Part shown: piece after piece, positions 53,140 through 63,510 of the stretch
How positions within the stretch are numbered: the stretch's first letter is position 1
Layout: every line of letters starts with the position of its first letter
DNA from: DASPRG01 sp963796125
Lineage (GTDB): Bacteria > Nitrospirota > Thermodesulfovibrionia > Thermodesulfovibrionales > SM23-35
Direction: 5' to 3'
DNA: 64,000 nt
Assembly: GCA_963796125.1 (NCBI GenBank)
Contig: CAWCKM010000050.1
Span: 1-64,000, forward strand
The notes under the pieces: model-generated
Databases searched by the model: none
The model's input: the letters and a program-made list of their open reading frames with translations, nothing else
What the model was told of the DNA's origin: nothing
Program-made: the position numbers and the translations under genes

Positions 53140-53602
53140 CCCTTTCACTGCTGCTCATACAGACATCATAAAAAGAGCCCTCCGGATATTTGATGAAATC
53201 ATAGTTGCTGTTGCACCGAGCCAGAAAAAGAGTCCTCTCTTTTCCCTTGAAGAGAGATTGACTATGATCAGAAAATCCGTAGAGAGTCTCAATGGTGTTA
53301 GAACAGAAGCTTTTCATGGTCTGCTTGTAGAATATGTAAAAGCTAAACAAGGTGTTGCTATTATCAGAGGGTTAAGAGCTATCTCCGACTTTGAGTATGA
53401 AATGCAGATGGCACTGATGAACAGGAGACTGAACCACGACATTGAAACAGTCTTTCTCATGCCGAGTGAGGAATACAGCTTTCTTACTTCAACAATGGTG
53501 AAGGAGGTTTCATCCTTTGGTGGTTCTGTAAAAGGCCTGGTTCCGGAAAACGTTGAAAAGGCTTTGCAGGATAAGTTCAAGACTATTGATAAGGATAATT
53601 GA
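53105..53602 (+). CDS. coaD: Pantetheine-phosphate adenylyltransferase
   Basis: A 165-residue intact CoaD with GTG start (GGAGGATCAG upstream). YPGTFDPFTAAHTDIIKRAL is the nucleotide-transferase signature with the first His of the T/HxGH motif replaced by T-A-A-H; RGLRAISDFEYEMQMALMN and SFLTSTMVKEVSSFGGSV follow. It makes dephospho-CoA. The start lies inside rsmD. Confidence 0.95.
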   Translation: MKKIAVYPGTFDPFTAAHTDIIKRALRIFDEIIVAVAPSQKKSPLFSLEERLTMIRKSVESLNGVRTEAFHGLLVEYVKAKQGVAIIRGLRAISDFEYEMQMALMNRRLNHDIETVFLMPSEEYSFLTSTMVKEVSSFGGSVKGLVPENVEKALQDKFKTIDKDN

Positions 53603-53603
53603 C

Positions 53604-54638
53604 ATGGCGCACCGTGAACTCCCTATTCCAGCTCATTTCAATCCAGATAAAATAGGTGGCGTCTGGAAAGTTTCCTATCAGGAGAGATCCATAGAAGCTG
53701 AGAATTGGGCGAAGTTACATAATATAAAGCCTGCAGCCGATGACAGTTTTAAAATCTGTTTAGTTGCCGTAGATGTACAGAACACGTTCTGTATACCGGG
53801 GTTTGAACTCTATGTCGGCGGACGTTCAGGCACAGGGGCAATTGACGATAACCGCAGGTTGTGTGAATTCATTTACAGGAATCTTGAAATGATTACACAA
53901 ATCTGTCCAACCATGGACACTCATCAAACCATGCAGATTTTTCACTCCATTTATGTAGTTAATGATAAAGGAGAACATCCTGCGCCTTTTACACTCATAT
54001 CTGAAGAAGATATTCTTAAAGGTGTTTGGAAATTCAATCCTGCCCTTTGTTATAGTTTTCAGATCAATGAGGATTATGGACAACGGCACCTTCTTTACTA
54101 TGCAAAAAAACTGAAAGAAGGCGGTAAATATGATCTTACGATATGGCCTTATCACGGCATGTTGGGAGGTATCGGTCATGCATTGGTTGCCGTTGTTGAA
54201 GAAGCGATATTCTTTCACGGCATAGCCAGATACAGTCAACCTGATTTCCATATCAAAGGAGACAAACCATTTACAGAGCATTATTCTGTTCTCGGTCCGG
54301 AAGTACTCAAAGGCCATCAGGGAGAGCCAATCGGTCAGAAGAGCGACAAATTTTTCAGGAAGCTCCTGCAATTTGATGCGGTCATCATTGCAGGACAGGC
54401 AAAAAGTCATTGCGTAGCATGGACAATTGACGATCTCTTACAGGATATTCTTACTCAGGACAGGAAGCTGGTAGAGAAAGTATATCTTCTTGAAGATTGT
54501 ACATCTCCTGTTGTTGTACCAGGAGTTATAGATTATACTGATCAGGCGAACGATGTATTCAAGAAATTCGCCAATGCCGGGATGCATGTAGTCCGTTCTA
54601 CCGATCCAATAGAAAGCTGGCCGGGCATCAGGCTATGA
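53604..54638 (+). CDS. Cysteine hydrolase (isochorismatase/nicotinamidase fold)
   Basis: A 344-residue protein from ATG 53604, just after coaD. Catalytic aspartate in LVAVDVQNTFCIPG, and catalytic cysteine in AGQAKSHCVAWTIDDLLQDIL. The middle is longer than in classical nicotinamidases, with metal-ligand-like residues in MDTHQTMQIFHSIYV and WPYHGMLGGIGHALV. The family hydrolyses amides such as nicotinamide; the substrate here is unknown. A nicotinate phosphoribosyltransferase 2 kb away would use nicotinate from such a step, but that link is inference. Confidence 0.8.
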   Translation: MAHRELPIPAHFNPDKIGGVWKVSYQERSIEAENWAKLHNIKPAADDSFKICLVAVDVQNTFCIPGFELYVGGRSGTGAIDDNRRLCEFIYRNLEMITQICPTMDTHQTMQIFHSIYVVNDKGEHPAPFTLISEEDILKGVWKFNPALCYSFQINEDYGQRHLLYYAKKLKEGGKYDLTIWPYHGMLGGIGHALVAVVEEAIFFHGIARYSQPDFHIKGDKPFTEHYSVLGPEVLKGHQGEPIGQKSDKFFRKLLQFDAVIIAGQAKSHCVAWTIDDLLQDILTQDRKLVEKVYLLEDCTSPVVVPGVIDYTDQANDVFKKFANAGMHVVRSTDPIESWPGIRL

Positions 54639-54659
54639 GATAGCGAGTAATATCCGGTT

Positions 54660-55893
54660 TCAGGGCTTGTAATATTTCCTTCTCTTTGGCAGGTACTCCT
54701 GCTCCACGTTCCCACCATAATCATGCGGGTATTTATACCCTTTTCCATGTCCCAATTTCTTGGCACCCGGGTAATGGCTGTCTTTTAAATGGTCAGGAAC
54801 TTCCATCGTCTCCTCGGTAGTAACATCGTCCAAGGCAGCCTCTATAGCCTTATAACAGGCATTGCTTTTAGGTGCATTTGCAACATAGATGGTTGCCTGT
54901 GCGAGTGGAATTTTGCCCTCCGGCATCCCGATAAACTCTACCGCCCTTAAAGCAGACGTTGCAATGAGCAGTGCCATTGGGTCGGCATTGCCTACATCTT
55001 CTGAGGCACAGATGACAATTCGTCTTGCAATGAACCGTGGGTCTTCACCTGCATAAATCATTTTTGCAAGGTAATAGACTGCTGCATCTGGATCTGAACC
55101 GCGCATACTCTTTATAAAAGCAGAGATGGTATCGTAGTGCTGATCACCTTTTTTGTCGTAAACGACATGTTTTTTCTGGATCGACTCCTCTGCGATCTCA
55201 ATGGTTATCCTTATCTGACCATTGTCATCGGCTGGTGTTGTGAGGGCAGCAATCTCGAGTGCTGAAAGGGCTTTCCTCGCATCTCCATCAGACATCTCTG
55301 CAATATGCTGCATGGCATCCTCATCCGCTGCTATTTGGAGATTACCCAGTCCGCGCTCTTTATCCTACGATAGCTCTTTTTATTACTACCAAAAGTTCTT
55401 CCTTTGATAAGGGCTTGAATTGAAATACCTGACTCCTTGAAAGCAAAGTTGAATTAACATAGAAAAATGGATTTTCTACTGTTGCGGCTATAAGTATTAT
55501 ATTCCCTTCTTCAACGTCAGGCAGCAAAGCATCCTGCTGGAGTTTGTTAAACCTGTGAATCTCATCGAGGAAAAGGATTGTACGAATACCCTCACTCTTT
55601 TTCTTCTTCGCCTGCTGTATAACCTTTCTCAGTTCATCGAGACCGATAGTAGCAGCATTAAGCCACTCAAAATCTGACTTTGTCTTCCTGGCAATTATTT
55701 TTGCAAGAGCTGTTTTACCTATACCGGGCGGTCCATAGAGTATCAGTGATGTAATCCTGTCTGCTTCAATAGCCCTTCGGAGAAGTTTACCGGGGCCGAG
55801 AATATGTTTCTGTCCGACATACTCATCGAGAGTCCGGGGACTCATACGGTACGCAAGAGGTGGTGCAAGATTGTTCTTTTCGAATAGCTCCAT
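54660..55893 (-). CDS. rarA: Replication-associated recombination protein RarA/MgsA (frameshifted)
   Basis: Two frames make one AAA+ protein of about 410 residues. The first (from 55893) has MSPRTLDEYVGQKHIL, Walker A GPPGIGKTA, Walker B LFLDEIHRFNKLQQDALLPDVE and sensor LIAATVENPFF; the second has MSDGDARKALSALE (arginine finger region), VSEDVGNADPMAL-type ASEDVGNADPMALLIA, and DHLKDSHYPGAKKLGHGKGYKYPHDY. The break is near 55360. It acts at stalled replication forks. Conservation on both sides supports a simple indel. Confidence 0.9.
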
Positions 55894-56052
55894 GTTTTAT
55901 GTTTGCTGATATAAAGTGGATTTTTCAAGCTCCCTAACTCCCCTCCCTTGGTAAGGAGGAGTTGAGAAAGTGAGAGATTTTCAACTTCTTATTGACAAAA
56001 CTCATTACTTGTTTTACGATTATTCTATCGATAAGATGAAAGGGGTATACAA

Positions 56053-56262
56053 ATGGCAACAACAACAATATCATCAAAATATCAGATTGTGATACCGAAA
56101 GATGTAAGAGAAAAACTCCATTTAAAAAGTGGGCAACAGATGACTGTTGTTGTAAAAGCTGGAGTTGTCTATTTAATCCCGGAAAAACCTCTGGAATCCT
56201 TTAAGGGATTTTTAAAAGGAATGAATGCAAAGAATATAAGAGAGGATAAAGAAAGGCAATGA
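56053..56262 (+). CDS. AbrB-type antitoxin (VapB)
   Basis: A 69-residue swapped-hairpin protein: TTTISSKYQIVIPKDVREKLHLKSGQQMTVVVKAGVVYLIP. Short C-terminal tail (SFKGFLKGMNAKNIREDKE) that wraps the toxin. It overlaps the toxin by four bases (ATGA). Standard type II antitoxin. Confidence 0.88.
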   Translation: MATTTISSKYQIVIPKDVREKLHLKSGQQMTVVVKAGVVYLIPEKPLESFKGFLKGMNAKNIREDKERQ

Positions 56263-56636
56263 TTCTTATTGATTCCTCCGGATGGATTGAATTCTTTACA
56301 GATGGTCCCCTTGCTGCTGAATATTCAAAATATCTGAAAGACCTTACAAGATTAGTAACTCCTACGATTATCCTTTATGAGGTCTATAAGAAAATAAAAA
56401 AAGACCGTACAGAAGAGGATGCGTTATTTGCGGTGTCATTAATAAATAGAACATCCGTCATCCCATTAAATGAAAGCATAGCACTTCTTGCAGCAGACCT
56501 TAGCTTGAAACATTCACTTCCAATGGCTGATGCCATTGTTTATGCAACAGCACTGGAGGAAAACTGCAAAGTAGTAACGAGCGATACACATTTTAAAGGT
56601 CTTGATAGGGCAGTACTTGTTGGCAAAGAAGGATGA
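56259..56636 (+). CDS. vapC: PIN-domain toxin (VapC)
   Basis: A 125-residue VapC ribonuclease: LIDSSGWIEFFTDGPLA, acid in ILYEVYKKIKK, SLPMADAIVYATALEENC, and VTSDTHFKGL. All four acidic ligands seem present. It follows its antitoxin with an ATGA overlap. Confidence 0.88.
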   Translation: MILIDSSGWIEFFTDGPLAAEYSKYLKDLTRLVTPTIILYEVYKKIKKDRTEEDALFAVSLINRTSVIPLNESIALLAADLSLKHSLPMADAIVYATALEENCKVVTSDTHFKGLDRAVLVGKEG

Positions 56637-56662
56637 GGGGAGATTTCATAAATATTTTCTGG

Positions 56663-56682
56663 ATTCCCGTTTTCACGGGAAT
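56663..56682. repeat. REP-like palindrome (TTCCCG family)
   Basis: ATTCCCGT / ACGGGAAT around TTTC, perfect eight-base arms, then GACA. Confidence 0.6.
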
Positions 56683-56744
56683 GACAGCAACCTGAATAAG
56701 CTACAAGAAATATATTTATAAACTTAAGTTTATAGGAGGGTAGT

Positions 56745-57905
56745 ATGTTCCATACCGCAAATCCAAAGGACATTATTGAAGGAAAGATTACTGATGTATA
56801 TTTTGAAAGGACTTTAAAGGTTCTTAAGGCCAAAGGTATAAATCCAGTCGTCAAAGCAGAATTCATAGCGAAAAGTCTTCCGGAAACCTGGCCATGGGCA
56901 ATCTTTGCCGGTCTTGAAGAGGCGATGTACTTGATGAAACATCTTCCCATCAGGGTCAGGGCGATTGAGGAAGGTACAGTCTTTTATCCTTATGAACCGG
57001 TGATCGAAATAGAGGGTAGATACCAGGACTTCTGTGTTTACGAAACTGCTATTCTCGGACTAATTTGTCAGGCTTCAGGGGTTGCAACAAAGGCTGCGAG
57101 GTTTAAAAAACTTGCTGGTGAGAATCTCGTTGTCAGTTTTGGCGCCCGCAGGATGCACCCGATTCTTGCTCCGATGATTGAAAGAAATGCTTATATTGGC
57201 GGATGTGACGGTGTTGCAGTCGTAAAGTCAGGTGAATTGATTGGTGAGGACCCAACGGGTACCATGCCTCATGCTTTGATTATATGTTTTGGTTCTACTG
57301 TAGAAGCTTTGAAGGCTTATGATGAGGTGCTGGAACCAAAAATCAAAAGGGTAGCACTCATTGATACATTTCTTGATGAAAAGTTTGAGTGCCTTAATGT
57401 GGCTGAAGCTCTCGGGAAAAGACTCTTCGCTGTAAGGTTCGATACACCGGGTTCGAGAAGAGGAAACTTCTACAGGATTCTCGAAGAATGCAGATGGGAA
57501 TTGGATATGAGAGGATATAAACATATAAAGTTTTATGCAAGCGGTGGTATAAAAGAAGAAGATGTCCCTGTCTTGAATCCTGTTGTTGATGGTTATGGAA
57601 TCGGCACATCCATAAGCAATGCTCCTGTTGTTGATTACGCTATGGACATCATGGAAGTCGAAGGAAAACCGAGAGCCAAAAGGGGAAAATGGTCCGGCAG
57701 TAAAAGGGTTCTCACCTGCCAAAAGTGTGGAGAGAGAAAAATTGTTCCGAATGATAAAAAACAGTACCTCAGTTCCTGCGGAAAAAAGTTCGAAGATGTT
57801 CTCATACCTGTTCTCGACAAAGGAAGGTACCTAATTAAGATTGAAAAACCTTCCAAAATAAGAAAAAGGGTCATTGAGACTGTAAAATCCCTTCCTCTTG
57901 AGTAA
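56745..57905 (+). CDS. pncB: Nicotinate phosphoribosyltransferase
   Basis: A 386-residue NAPRTase of the shorter archaeal/bacterial type. Motifs: DVYFERTLKVLKAKG, GLEEAMYLMKHLP, YETAILGLICQASGVATKAARFKKLAG, SFGARRMHPILAPMIERNAYIGGCDG, TGTMPHALI, KFYASGGIKEEDV and GYGIGTSISNAPVVDYAMDI. It has an added C-terminal zinc-ribbon-like part (LTCQKCGERK..YLSSCGK). It makes nicotinate mononucleotide for NAD salvage. AGGAGG precedes the ATG. Confidence 0.92.
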   Translation: MFHTANPKDIIEGKITDVYFERTLKVLKAKGINPVVKAEFIAKSLPETWPWAIFAGLEEAMYLMKHLPIRVRAIEEGTVFYPYEPVIEIEGRYQDFCVYETAILGLICQASGVATKAARFKKLAGENLVVSFGARRMHPILAPMIERNAYIGGCDGVAVVKSGELIGEDPTGTMPHALIICFGSTVEALKAYDEVLEPKIKRVALIDTFLDEKFECLNVAEALGKRLFAVRFDTPGSRRGNFYRILEECRWELDMRGYKHIKFYASGGIKEEDVPVLNPVVDGYGIGTSISNAPVVDYAMDIMEVEGKPRAKRGKWSGSKRVLTCQKCGERKIVPNDKKQYLSSCGKKFEDVLIPVLDKGRYLIKIEKPSKIRKRVIETVKSLPLE

Positions 57906-57997
57906 TGCCCATACGTAAACAGATTGTCAGACAATTCAAAATGCATAGAGATAGTCATGCTGAATTTATTTCAGTATCTCGTATTTTTTTACGACAG

Positions 57998-58018
57998 ATC
58001 CTGAAACAAGTTCAGGAT
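57998..58018. repeat. REP-like palindrome (ATCCTGAA/TTCAGGAT)
   Basis: Perfect eight-base arms around ACAAG, followed by GACA, between pncB and the EamA gene. Confidence 0.6.
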
Positions 58019-58044
58019 GACAATTGTCAGATAGCCTCTTAACC

Positions 58045-58893
58045 ATGGGTTCCCTTTACATCCTCATTGCTATATTCCTCTGGAGTTCTCTGGGTATAGT
58101 CGTAAGGCTATCAGGTGTTGCAATACATATTCTTATCTTTTACTCACTCATAGTATCTATCGTTGTTCAGGGAATACTTTTATCCCAAAAAACTTACAGA
58201 AAAGAGATTCCCGATATCAAGATGCTTAGGTATCCTCTGATACTTGGCTTCTTTTCACTCTTGAATACATTCACTTACTTTTATGCATTCAAACATACCA
58301 CAATAGCAAATGCAGTCCTCACGCACTACACAGCACCCCTGATTGTTGCATTCCTTGCGCCGCTGTTTCTAAGAGAGATAATTACAAAAAGGATTACCAT
58401 TGTAATAATTATTGCCTCGATAGGCCTCTGGATCATGCTCGATGGATTTTCATTTGAAGAAGATCAAATGGCAGGTATTATGGCTGGTCTTTTTTCAGGA
58501 CTTGCCTATGCAATAATCGTCATCTTCCTGAGGATGTATTCTCAAAAGTTTAATCCTCTTGTTCTTGCTTTCTTTTCTAATGCTTCTATTGCGGTCATAC
58601 TCGCACCTTTCATAAGAGAGATTCCCCTCCATGCTTTATGGAGTTATCTCTTTATGGGGATTGTGCATTCAACTATTGCACCCATCTTATATTTCAAGGG
58701 GCTTCAACTTGTCACTGCCAACAAGGCAGCAGTTCTCGGTTACCTTGAACCTGTTTGTGCAATAATCCTCAGCATTTTCTTCTTGACCGAACTTCCGGGC
58801 ATAAATTCAATTATCGGCGGGGTGTTGATTGTCTTTTCAGGTTATCTGACTTTGAGAGACCATGGAAAAAGCCCTGAAGCTCGAAAACGCTGA
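58045..58893 (+). CDS. EamA-family transporter (DMT superfamily)
   Basis: A 282-residue membrane protein with ten hydrophobic segments in two EamA halves (LYILIAIFLWSSLGIVVRLSG, IANAVLTHYTAPLIVAFLAPLFLRE, then LAFFSNASIAVILAPF, KAAVLGYLEPVCAIILSIFFLTELPG). Substrate unknown, commonly metabolite or amino-acid export. ATG 58045 is preferred; an in-frame TTG at 58024 would add seven residues. No ribosome-binding site is clear. Confidence 0.85.
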   Translation: MGSLYILIAIFLWSSLGIVVRLSGVAIHILIFYSLIVSIVVQGILLSQKTYRKEIPDIKMLRYPLILGFFSLLNTFTYFYAFKHTTIANAVLTHYTAPLIVAFLAPLFLREIITKRITIVIIIASIGLWIMLDGFSFEEDQMAGIMAGLFSGLAYAIIVIFLRMYSQKFNPLVLAFFSNASIAVILAPFIREIPLHALWSYLFMGIVHSTIAPILYFKGLQLVTANKAAVLGYLEPVCAIILSIFFLTELPGINSIIGGVLIVFSGYLTLRDHGKSPEARKR

Positions 58894-58957
58894 CGTACTG
58901 AAGTTCTGAAATACAAATACTTCAGAACTCAGAGTTTTAACTTTCAGGTCCTCATCC

Positions 58958-60183
58958 TCACCACCTTATGACATCTACAGGCTGGATTTTTGTTGCCTTG
59001 TTTGACGGATAGATGCCTGCCAATATACCAACTCCTACTGATGCAAGAAAAGATATCACAATTCCTGTTGGTGAAATTGTAAAGGGGAGACCTGAAACCA
59101 TAAAGACAATAACCGTTGTTACAACACTTACTATCAAACCTACTGCGCCTCCACTAAAAGATATAAAGGCTGATTCAATGAGAAACTGAAGGACTAATGT
59201 CTTTCTTCCTTGAACCTACTGCCCGCCTGTATTCCAATTTCAACCCTTCTTTCATTTACAATAAGAATCATAATAGACAATATCCCGATACCTCCGATGA
59301 AGAATGAAATCCCTGCTGCTATCCTGCCAAGAACCGTTATCATGGACATGGCCTGACTCTTCACTGCCATTACATCCTTTAAGTCAATTACAGTGAAATC
59401 ATCTTGTTTGTCCTCGCTTATTCTATGCCGTTTTCTCAATATGTCTTCAATTCCAGCTTTTGCCAGAGGAATAGATTCCTCGTTGATGGCTTGAACAGAA
59501 ATGCTGCCAATGTAATCTTTGTTAACAAACCTTCTGAGAAAGGTATTGAGGGGTATGAATATCTGATTATCCTGGTTAAATCCTGAAATATCGACACCTT
59601 TTTCTTCCATTAATCCTATTACCTGACACGGAACCCTCCAGATCAGGATGTATTTTCCGATAGGGTTTGCATTGCCGAAGAGTTTGACTGCAACTTCGTT
59701 ACCGATGACCGCCACCTTGTTGAAATTCTTGTTATCATTCTCAGTAATAAATCTGCCTTCCTTCACCCGGAAGTTTCTCACTTCTGTATAATTGGGTGTT
59801 ACTCCCACAACGACCACAGATGTTAGAGTTATACCACCATACCTCACAGGGAATGCCTTGTTGCTTAATGGCGCAACAGCATTTATAAATGGAGAACCGT
59901 CAGAAATTGCTTTCGCATCCCTTATGGTCAGAGTAGTAGCTTCACTTAATAGTCTTGTTTGAGTTCCGAATCTCCTCACAATACCACTTCTCACAATGAG
60001 GAGATTCTTCCCAAGACTTTCTACTTCCTTTTCGGTTTTCTTCGACAGAGAATCTGAGAGATTGGATACTACAACGAGGGAAAATGTTCCAAGAAAAACT
60101 CCAAGGATAGCTAAGGCAGTTCTCATCTTGAAGTTTGACATTGACTTCAGGGCAATTTTGAGATTCAGATAGATTCTTTTCAC
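58958..60183 (-). CDS. MacB-type ABC transporter permease (frameshifted near C-terminus)
   Basis: About 405 residues. First transmembrane helix MRTALAILGVFLGTFSLVVVSNLSD, a large periplasmic core (FGTQTRLLSEATTLTIRDAKAIS, VVVGVTPNYTEVRNFRVKEGRFIT), then IAAGISFFIGGIGILSIMILIVNERRVEIGI. After about 59215 the expected ending (RKKTLVLQFLIESAFISFSGGAVGL and further helices to QPVDVIRW) is in shifted frames, ending at 58958. Two indels are needed. It is a FtsX-like efflux permease of the MacB class, the second permease copy of this operon. Confidence 0.8.
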
Positions 60184-60208
60184 CTTTACTTATACCCCTC
60201 ACCCCTAA

Positions 60209-60232
60209 CCCCTCTCCCACAAGGGAGAGGGG
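60209..60232. repeat. REP-like palindrome (CCCCTCTCCC family)
   Basis: CCCCTCTCCC / GGGAGAGGGG around ACAA, perfect ten-base arms, between the two permease genes. Confidence 0.7.
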
Positions 60233-60239
60233 ATTATGG

Positions 60240-60367
60240 AAGGCTGGATATAGTATCTGAGCGGTTTCTTTCGCCGACAGTCCTTGATCTCACTTAAAAA
60301 AATAAAGAGGCAAAAGTCTCGCAGGGCATTAGCCCGAGAATGAGCGAAGATACTATATCCAAGCCTT
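60240..60367. mobile_element. MITE-like element, 128 bp
   Basis: Terminal inverted repeats AAGGCTGGATATAGTATCT (60240-60258) and AGATACTATATCCAAGCCTT (60348-60367) differ by one base. The 90 bases inside are non-coding. It lies between two permease genes with no transposase, as expected of a small non-autonomous element. Target duplications were not identified. Confidence 0.6.
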
Positions 60368-60397
60368 TATACTTATGGCTTATAATCAATTTCTATC

Positions 60398-61640
60398 CCC
60401 TTATCGCCTCAATAGGGTTCAGTTCTGCTGCTTTTTTTGCAGGCTGCAGGCCAAAACCAATTCCAATAAGCCCATGAAAGCAGCAGACCAACAACAAAGG
60501 CCTTCCAGGAAAAATGGATAGGAAACTCAGCAATAGACATGAGGAGTTGTGAAGACAACAAAGCGAGTAAGAAACCGAAAAGTCCCCCTATGGTTGTAAT
60601 GAATTACTGCTTCCAAGAGAAACTGTAAAAGGATATCTCTCTTTTTCGCGCCCGTTGACCTTCTAATCCCTATTTCGTTCGTCCTCTCTCTGACAGAGAG
60701 CAAAAAGAGATTTGCAAGGACAAATCCTGCAACAATTAACGAGATAATACCCTGTTACACCAAGAAACATGACAAGCGAACCAGTGAGGGCAACAAGGAA
60801 TTTTATGATCTCCTTAGGTGAAATAATTGTAAAGTCATCAGGCTCCTCCCTCAGGAATCCTGTGTCTTTCCCTCAGAAATGATCTGAGTTCCTCAAGTAG
60901 TAGTACAGGTTTTCCTGATCAACAAATCGTATTCTGAAGTGCAGATACATATTTTGTCTCATTTTGTAGTTTTCTCATCAGGGTTGTAATGGGAATAACA
61001 ATCCTGTCATCAAGACGGTCACCCGATGGAGAAGTGCCCCTCTCGGATAGAACGCCAACAATCTGAACAGGTAATCCCTTTAACCAGTATGTATTTTCCG
61101 ACAGGATCTTCATCTCCAAAAAGTTCGTCCGGCCACGTACTGACCAATAAGTCCCACATTTCTTAAGCCCTTTTACATCTTCATCTGTAAAATCAGAACC
61201 CTGTATGACAGGCCACGTCCAGACTCGACTGTAATCACTCGTTGAACCAATTATCAGGGTCTGATATTTTTTGTTCTTTATAGGAAACCGTAACATCCCC
61301 CATGCACGACATCGGAACTACCAGATAGGCGCTGTCGAAAGCCTCTTTAACTGCTTCCACATCGTCGAGCGTGATTGTTTTCTGCCTCTGTCCTGCAGCC
61401 CTCGCCTCTTCACTTCCACCGAATACCAGCAAGGAATCAGGTCCAAACCGTGCTACAATCTCAAAGGCTTTCTTGTATGCACCTTCTGTAGCTGCAACAA
61501 TAACGGTGATAGAGGATATTCCGAGTGCAACACTGAGCAAACAGAAGAAAGTCCTGAGTTTGAATGCCCTTACAGCCCTGATTGATTGGAATACAATATT
61601 TAAAAAGTCCTGTCCATTCTTCCTTACTCAAATATAATTC
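60398..61640 (-). pseudogene. Decayed MacB-type permease (first copy)
   Basis: Minus-strand frames give FLNIVFQSIRAVRAFKLRTFFCLLSVALGISSITVIVAATEG (N-terminal helix), GPDSLLVFGG, then MKILSENTYWLKGLPVQIVGVLSERG, LDDRIVIPITTLMRKLQNE and, after frame changes, SPKEIIKFLVALTGSLVMFLGVTG and QPAKKAAELNPIEAIRG near 60400. Several stops and shifts break it, more than in its neighbour. It is homologous to the intact-core copy at 58958-60183. Either a real pseudogene or many assembly errors. Confidence 0.7.
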
Positions 61641-62293
61641 CATCCTTTTATCTGAATAGATTCTCTTTGCATAGGAAGCAATTGAAGATTCATGGGTTAT
61701 GAGCATCACCGTCTTTCCCTGTTCATTCATTTTCTTGAGAAGATTCATAATCTCTGTGGCTGTTTTACTGTCAAGTTGCCCTGTCGGTTCATCAGCAAGA
61801 AGCAGTTCAGGTTCATTAATCAGTGCCCTTGCAATAGCAACGCGTTGCTGTTCACCTCCTGAGAGCTGAGTTGGTTTGAATTTTGCCCTTCCTCCAGGCC
61901 AACGAGCTTTAGAAGATCCATTGCATTTTTTTCCGCACTGTCTTTCTGTCCTCCAACATAAAGGGTCGGCAATAAAACATTTTCCAGAACTGTAGCATAG
62001 GGAAGGAGGTAAAAGTTCTGAAATACAAAACCGATATGTTCATTCCTGATCTCTGACAATTGATCGTCTGTAAGATTTGAGACCTCTCTGTCAGCTAATA
62101 TATAGCGTCCTGATGTCGGAACATCAAGACATCCGATAATATTTAACAGGGTTGTCTTGCCCGAACCTGATGTCCCCATGATCGCTACAAACTCTCCCTT
62201 TTCTATCGAGAGATGAATGCCCTTCAGAACCTCTACATCAATGTCGCCCATCCGGTACGTCTTTGTTATATTCTCCAATAAGCAGATGGGCAT
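61600..62293 (-). CDS. MacB-type ABC transporter ATP-binding protein (frameshifted)
   Basis: An ABC ATPase of about 225 residues. First frame: LLENITKTYRMGDIDVEVLKGI, Walker A MGTSGSGKTTLLNIIGCLD, Q-loop VFQNFYLLPYATVLENVLLP, then a shift near 61880. The other frame gives TQLSGGEQQRVAIARALINEPELLLADEPTGQLD (signature, Walker B) and MLITHESSIASYAKRIYSDKRM. It powers a MacAB-type efflux pump for macrolides, toxins or lipids. Its end overlaps the permease start. Confidence 0.85.
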
Positions 62294-62311
62294 AATAAGT
62301 GTATCCGAATG

Positions 62312-63500
62312 TTAACTTTCGGGCTTTGGAGGTGCAGGCAGGATTAATTTTGTTGCAAGGACATCTCCTTCTTTAACGCCGGAAATGATCTCTGTCTTTT
62401 CTTCTCCTCTGATTCCAGTCTGTAATTCTACTTTCTGAACATTATGCGGGCCTAATACCTTATAGGCAATCTGTTTACCTTTTTCGAACTTTATGGCAGC
62501 ATTTGGAGCGGTAAGCAAATTGTCCCTTTCAGCAAAGATTATCTTCACATGGGTTGTCATTTCAGGCTTCAGGAAAAGAGCATCTTCCTTTGATACCTTT
62601 ACGATTGCAAGATAATAGACAATGTTTTCTTTAATAACAGGCTGTGGATAGATCTTTTCTATACTCCCATGAAAGAGTTTGTCCGGAAAGGTATCAACAT
62701 AGTATTCGACCTGCTGGTCTTATCTTCACCTTGCCAATATCTGTTTCGTCAACATATATCCACATTTCAAGGAGTGCAGGGTCAAGTACGGTAACAAGAT
62801 TTGCAACCTGAAGACCGGTAACGACAGTTTCTCCTTCCTGGGCAGTAACATCTGAGACAACTCCGTCTATCGGAGCATAGATATTTGTATATGTGAGTCG
62901 TATTTCCTGCTGCTTCAACTGAGCAGTAATATCTTCAATGTTTGCCTTTGCTATCTTCAGTTGTGTTTTATATTCGTCCTGGAGCCTTTTGAGGATTGCC
63001 TCAGATGCTTCAAATTGACTCTTTGCCTTGTCAACAGTATCTTTCGTAGTGTAGTCGTGTTTCAGAAGCTCCTGCTCCCGTTCATAATTTATCTTTGCAT
63101 ACTCAAAATTTGCTTTTGCTTCATTGATACGTTCCGGGTACGTCAGTTCAACCTGCGAAAGGGTATTACGTGCAGCACTGAGGGCAGCCGTCTGCTGTTC
63201 AATAGCCTTTTGGATCTCCCTGTCATCTATAAGTGCTATGACCTGTCCTTTTTTTACTCTATCGCCGATTTTTACATTCATCTGAACGATTTCTCCAGTT
63301 GCCCTTGCCCCAATTTTTACCACTGCTCCAACCTGAGATTTTATAATCCCTGTTTCGACAATTACCCCTCTTAGGCTTCCTTTTTCTACTTTCGCAGTTT
63401 CTAAAACATTTATCTCAGGTTTGCTGAAAATCTTTTTATAACTAAAGAAACCAAGCCCGACGAGTATAATCGCAATAAGAATAAACCATATCTTCTTCAT
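62312..63500 (-). CDS. MacA-type periplasmic adaptor protein (frameshifted)
   Basis: An HlyD-type membrane fusion protein of about 395 residues. Signal anchor MKKIWFILIAIILVGLGFFSY, lipoyl halves (VVKIGARATGEIVQMNVKIGDRVKKGQVIALIDD and IYAPIDGVVSDVTAQEGETVVTGLQ), helical hairpin (NEAKANFEYAKINYEREQELL), then a shift near 62710 into the barrel part (LFLKPEMTTHVKIIFAERDNLLTAPNAAIKF). It links the inner-membrane MacB to TolC. ATG 63500 follows the tolC-like gene closely. Confidence 0.85.
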
Positions 63501-63510
63501 GTAAATCTCG

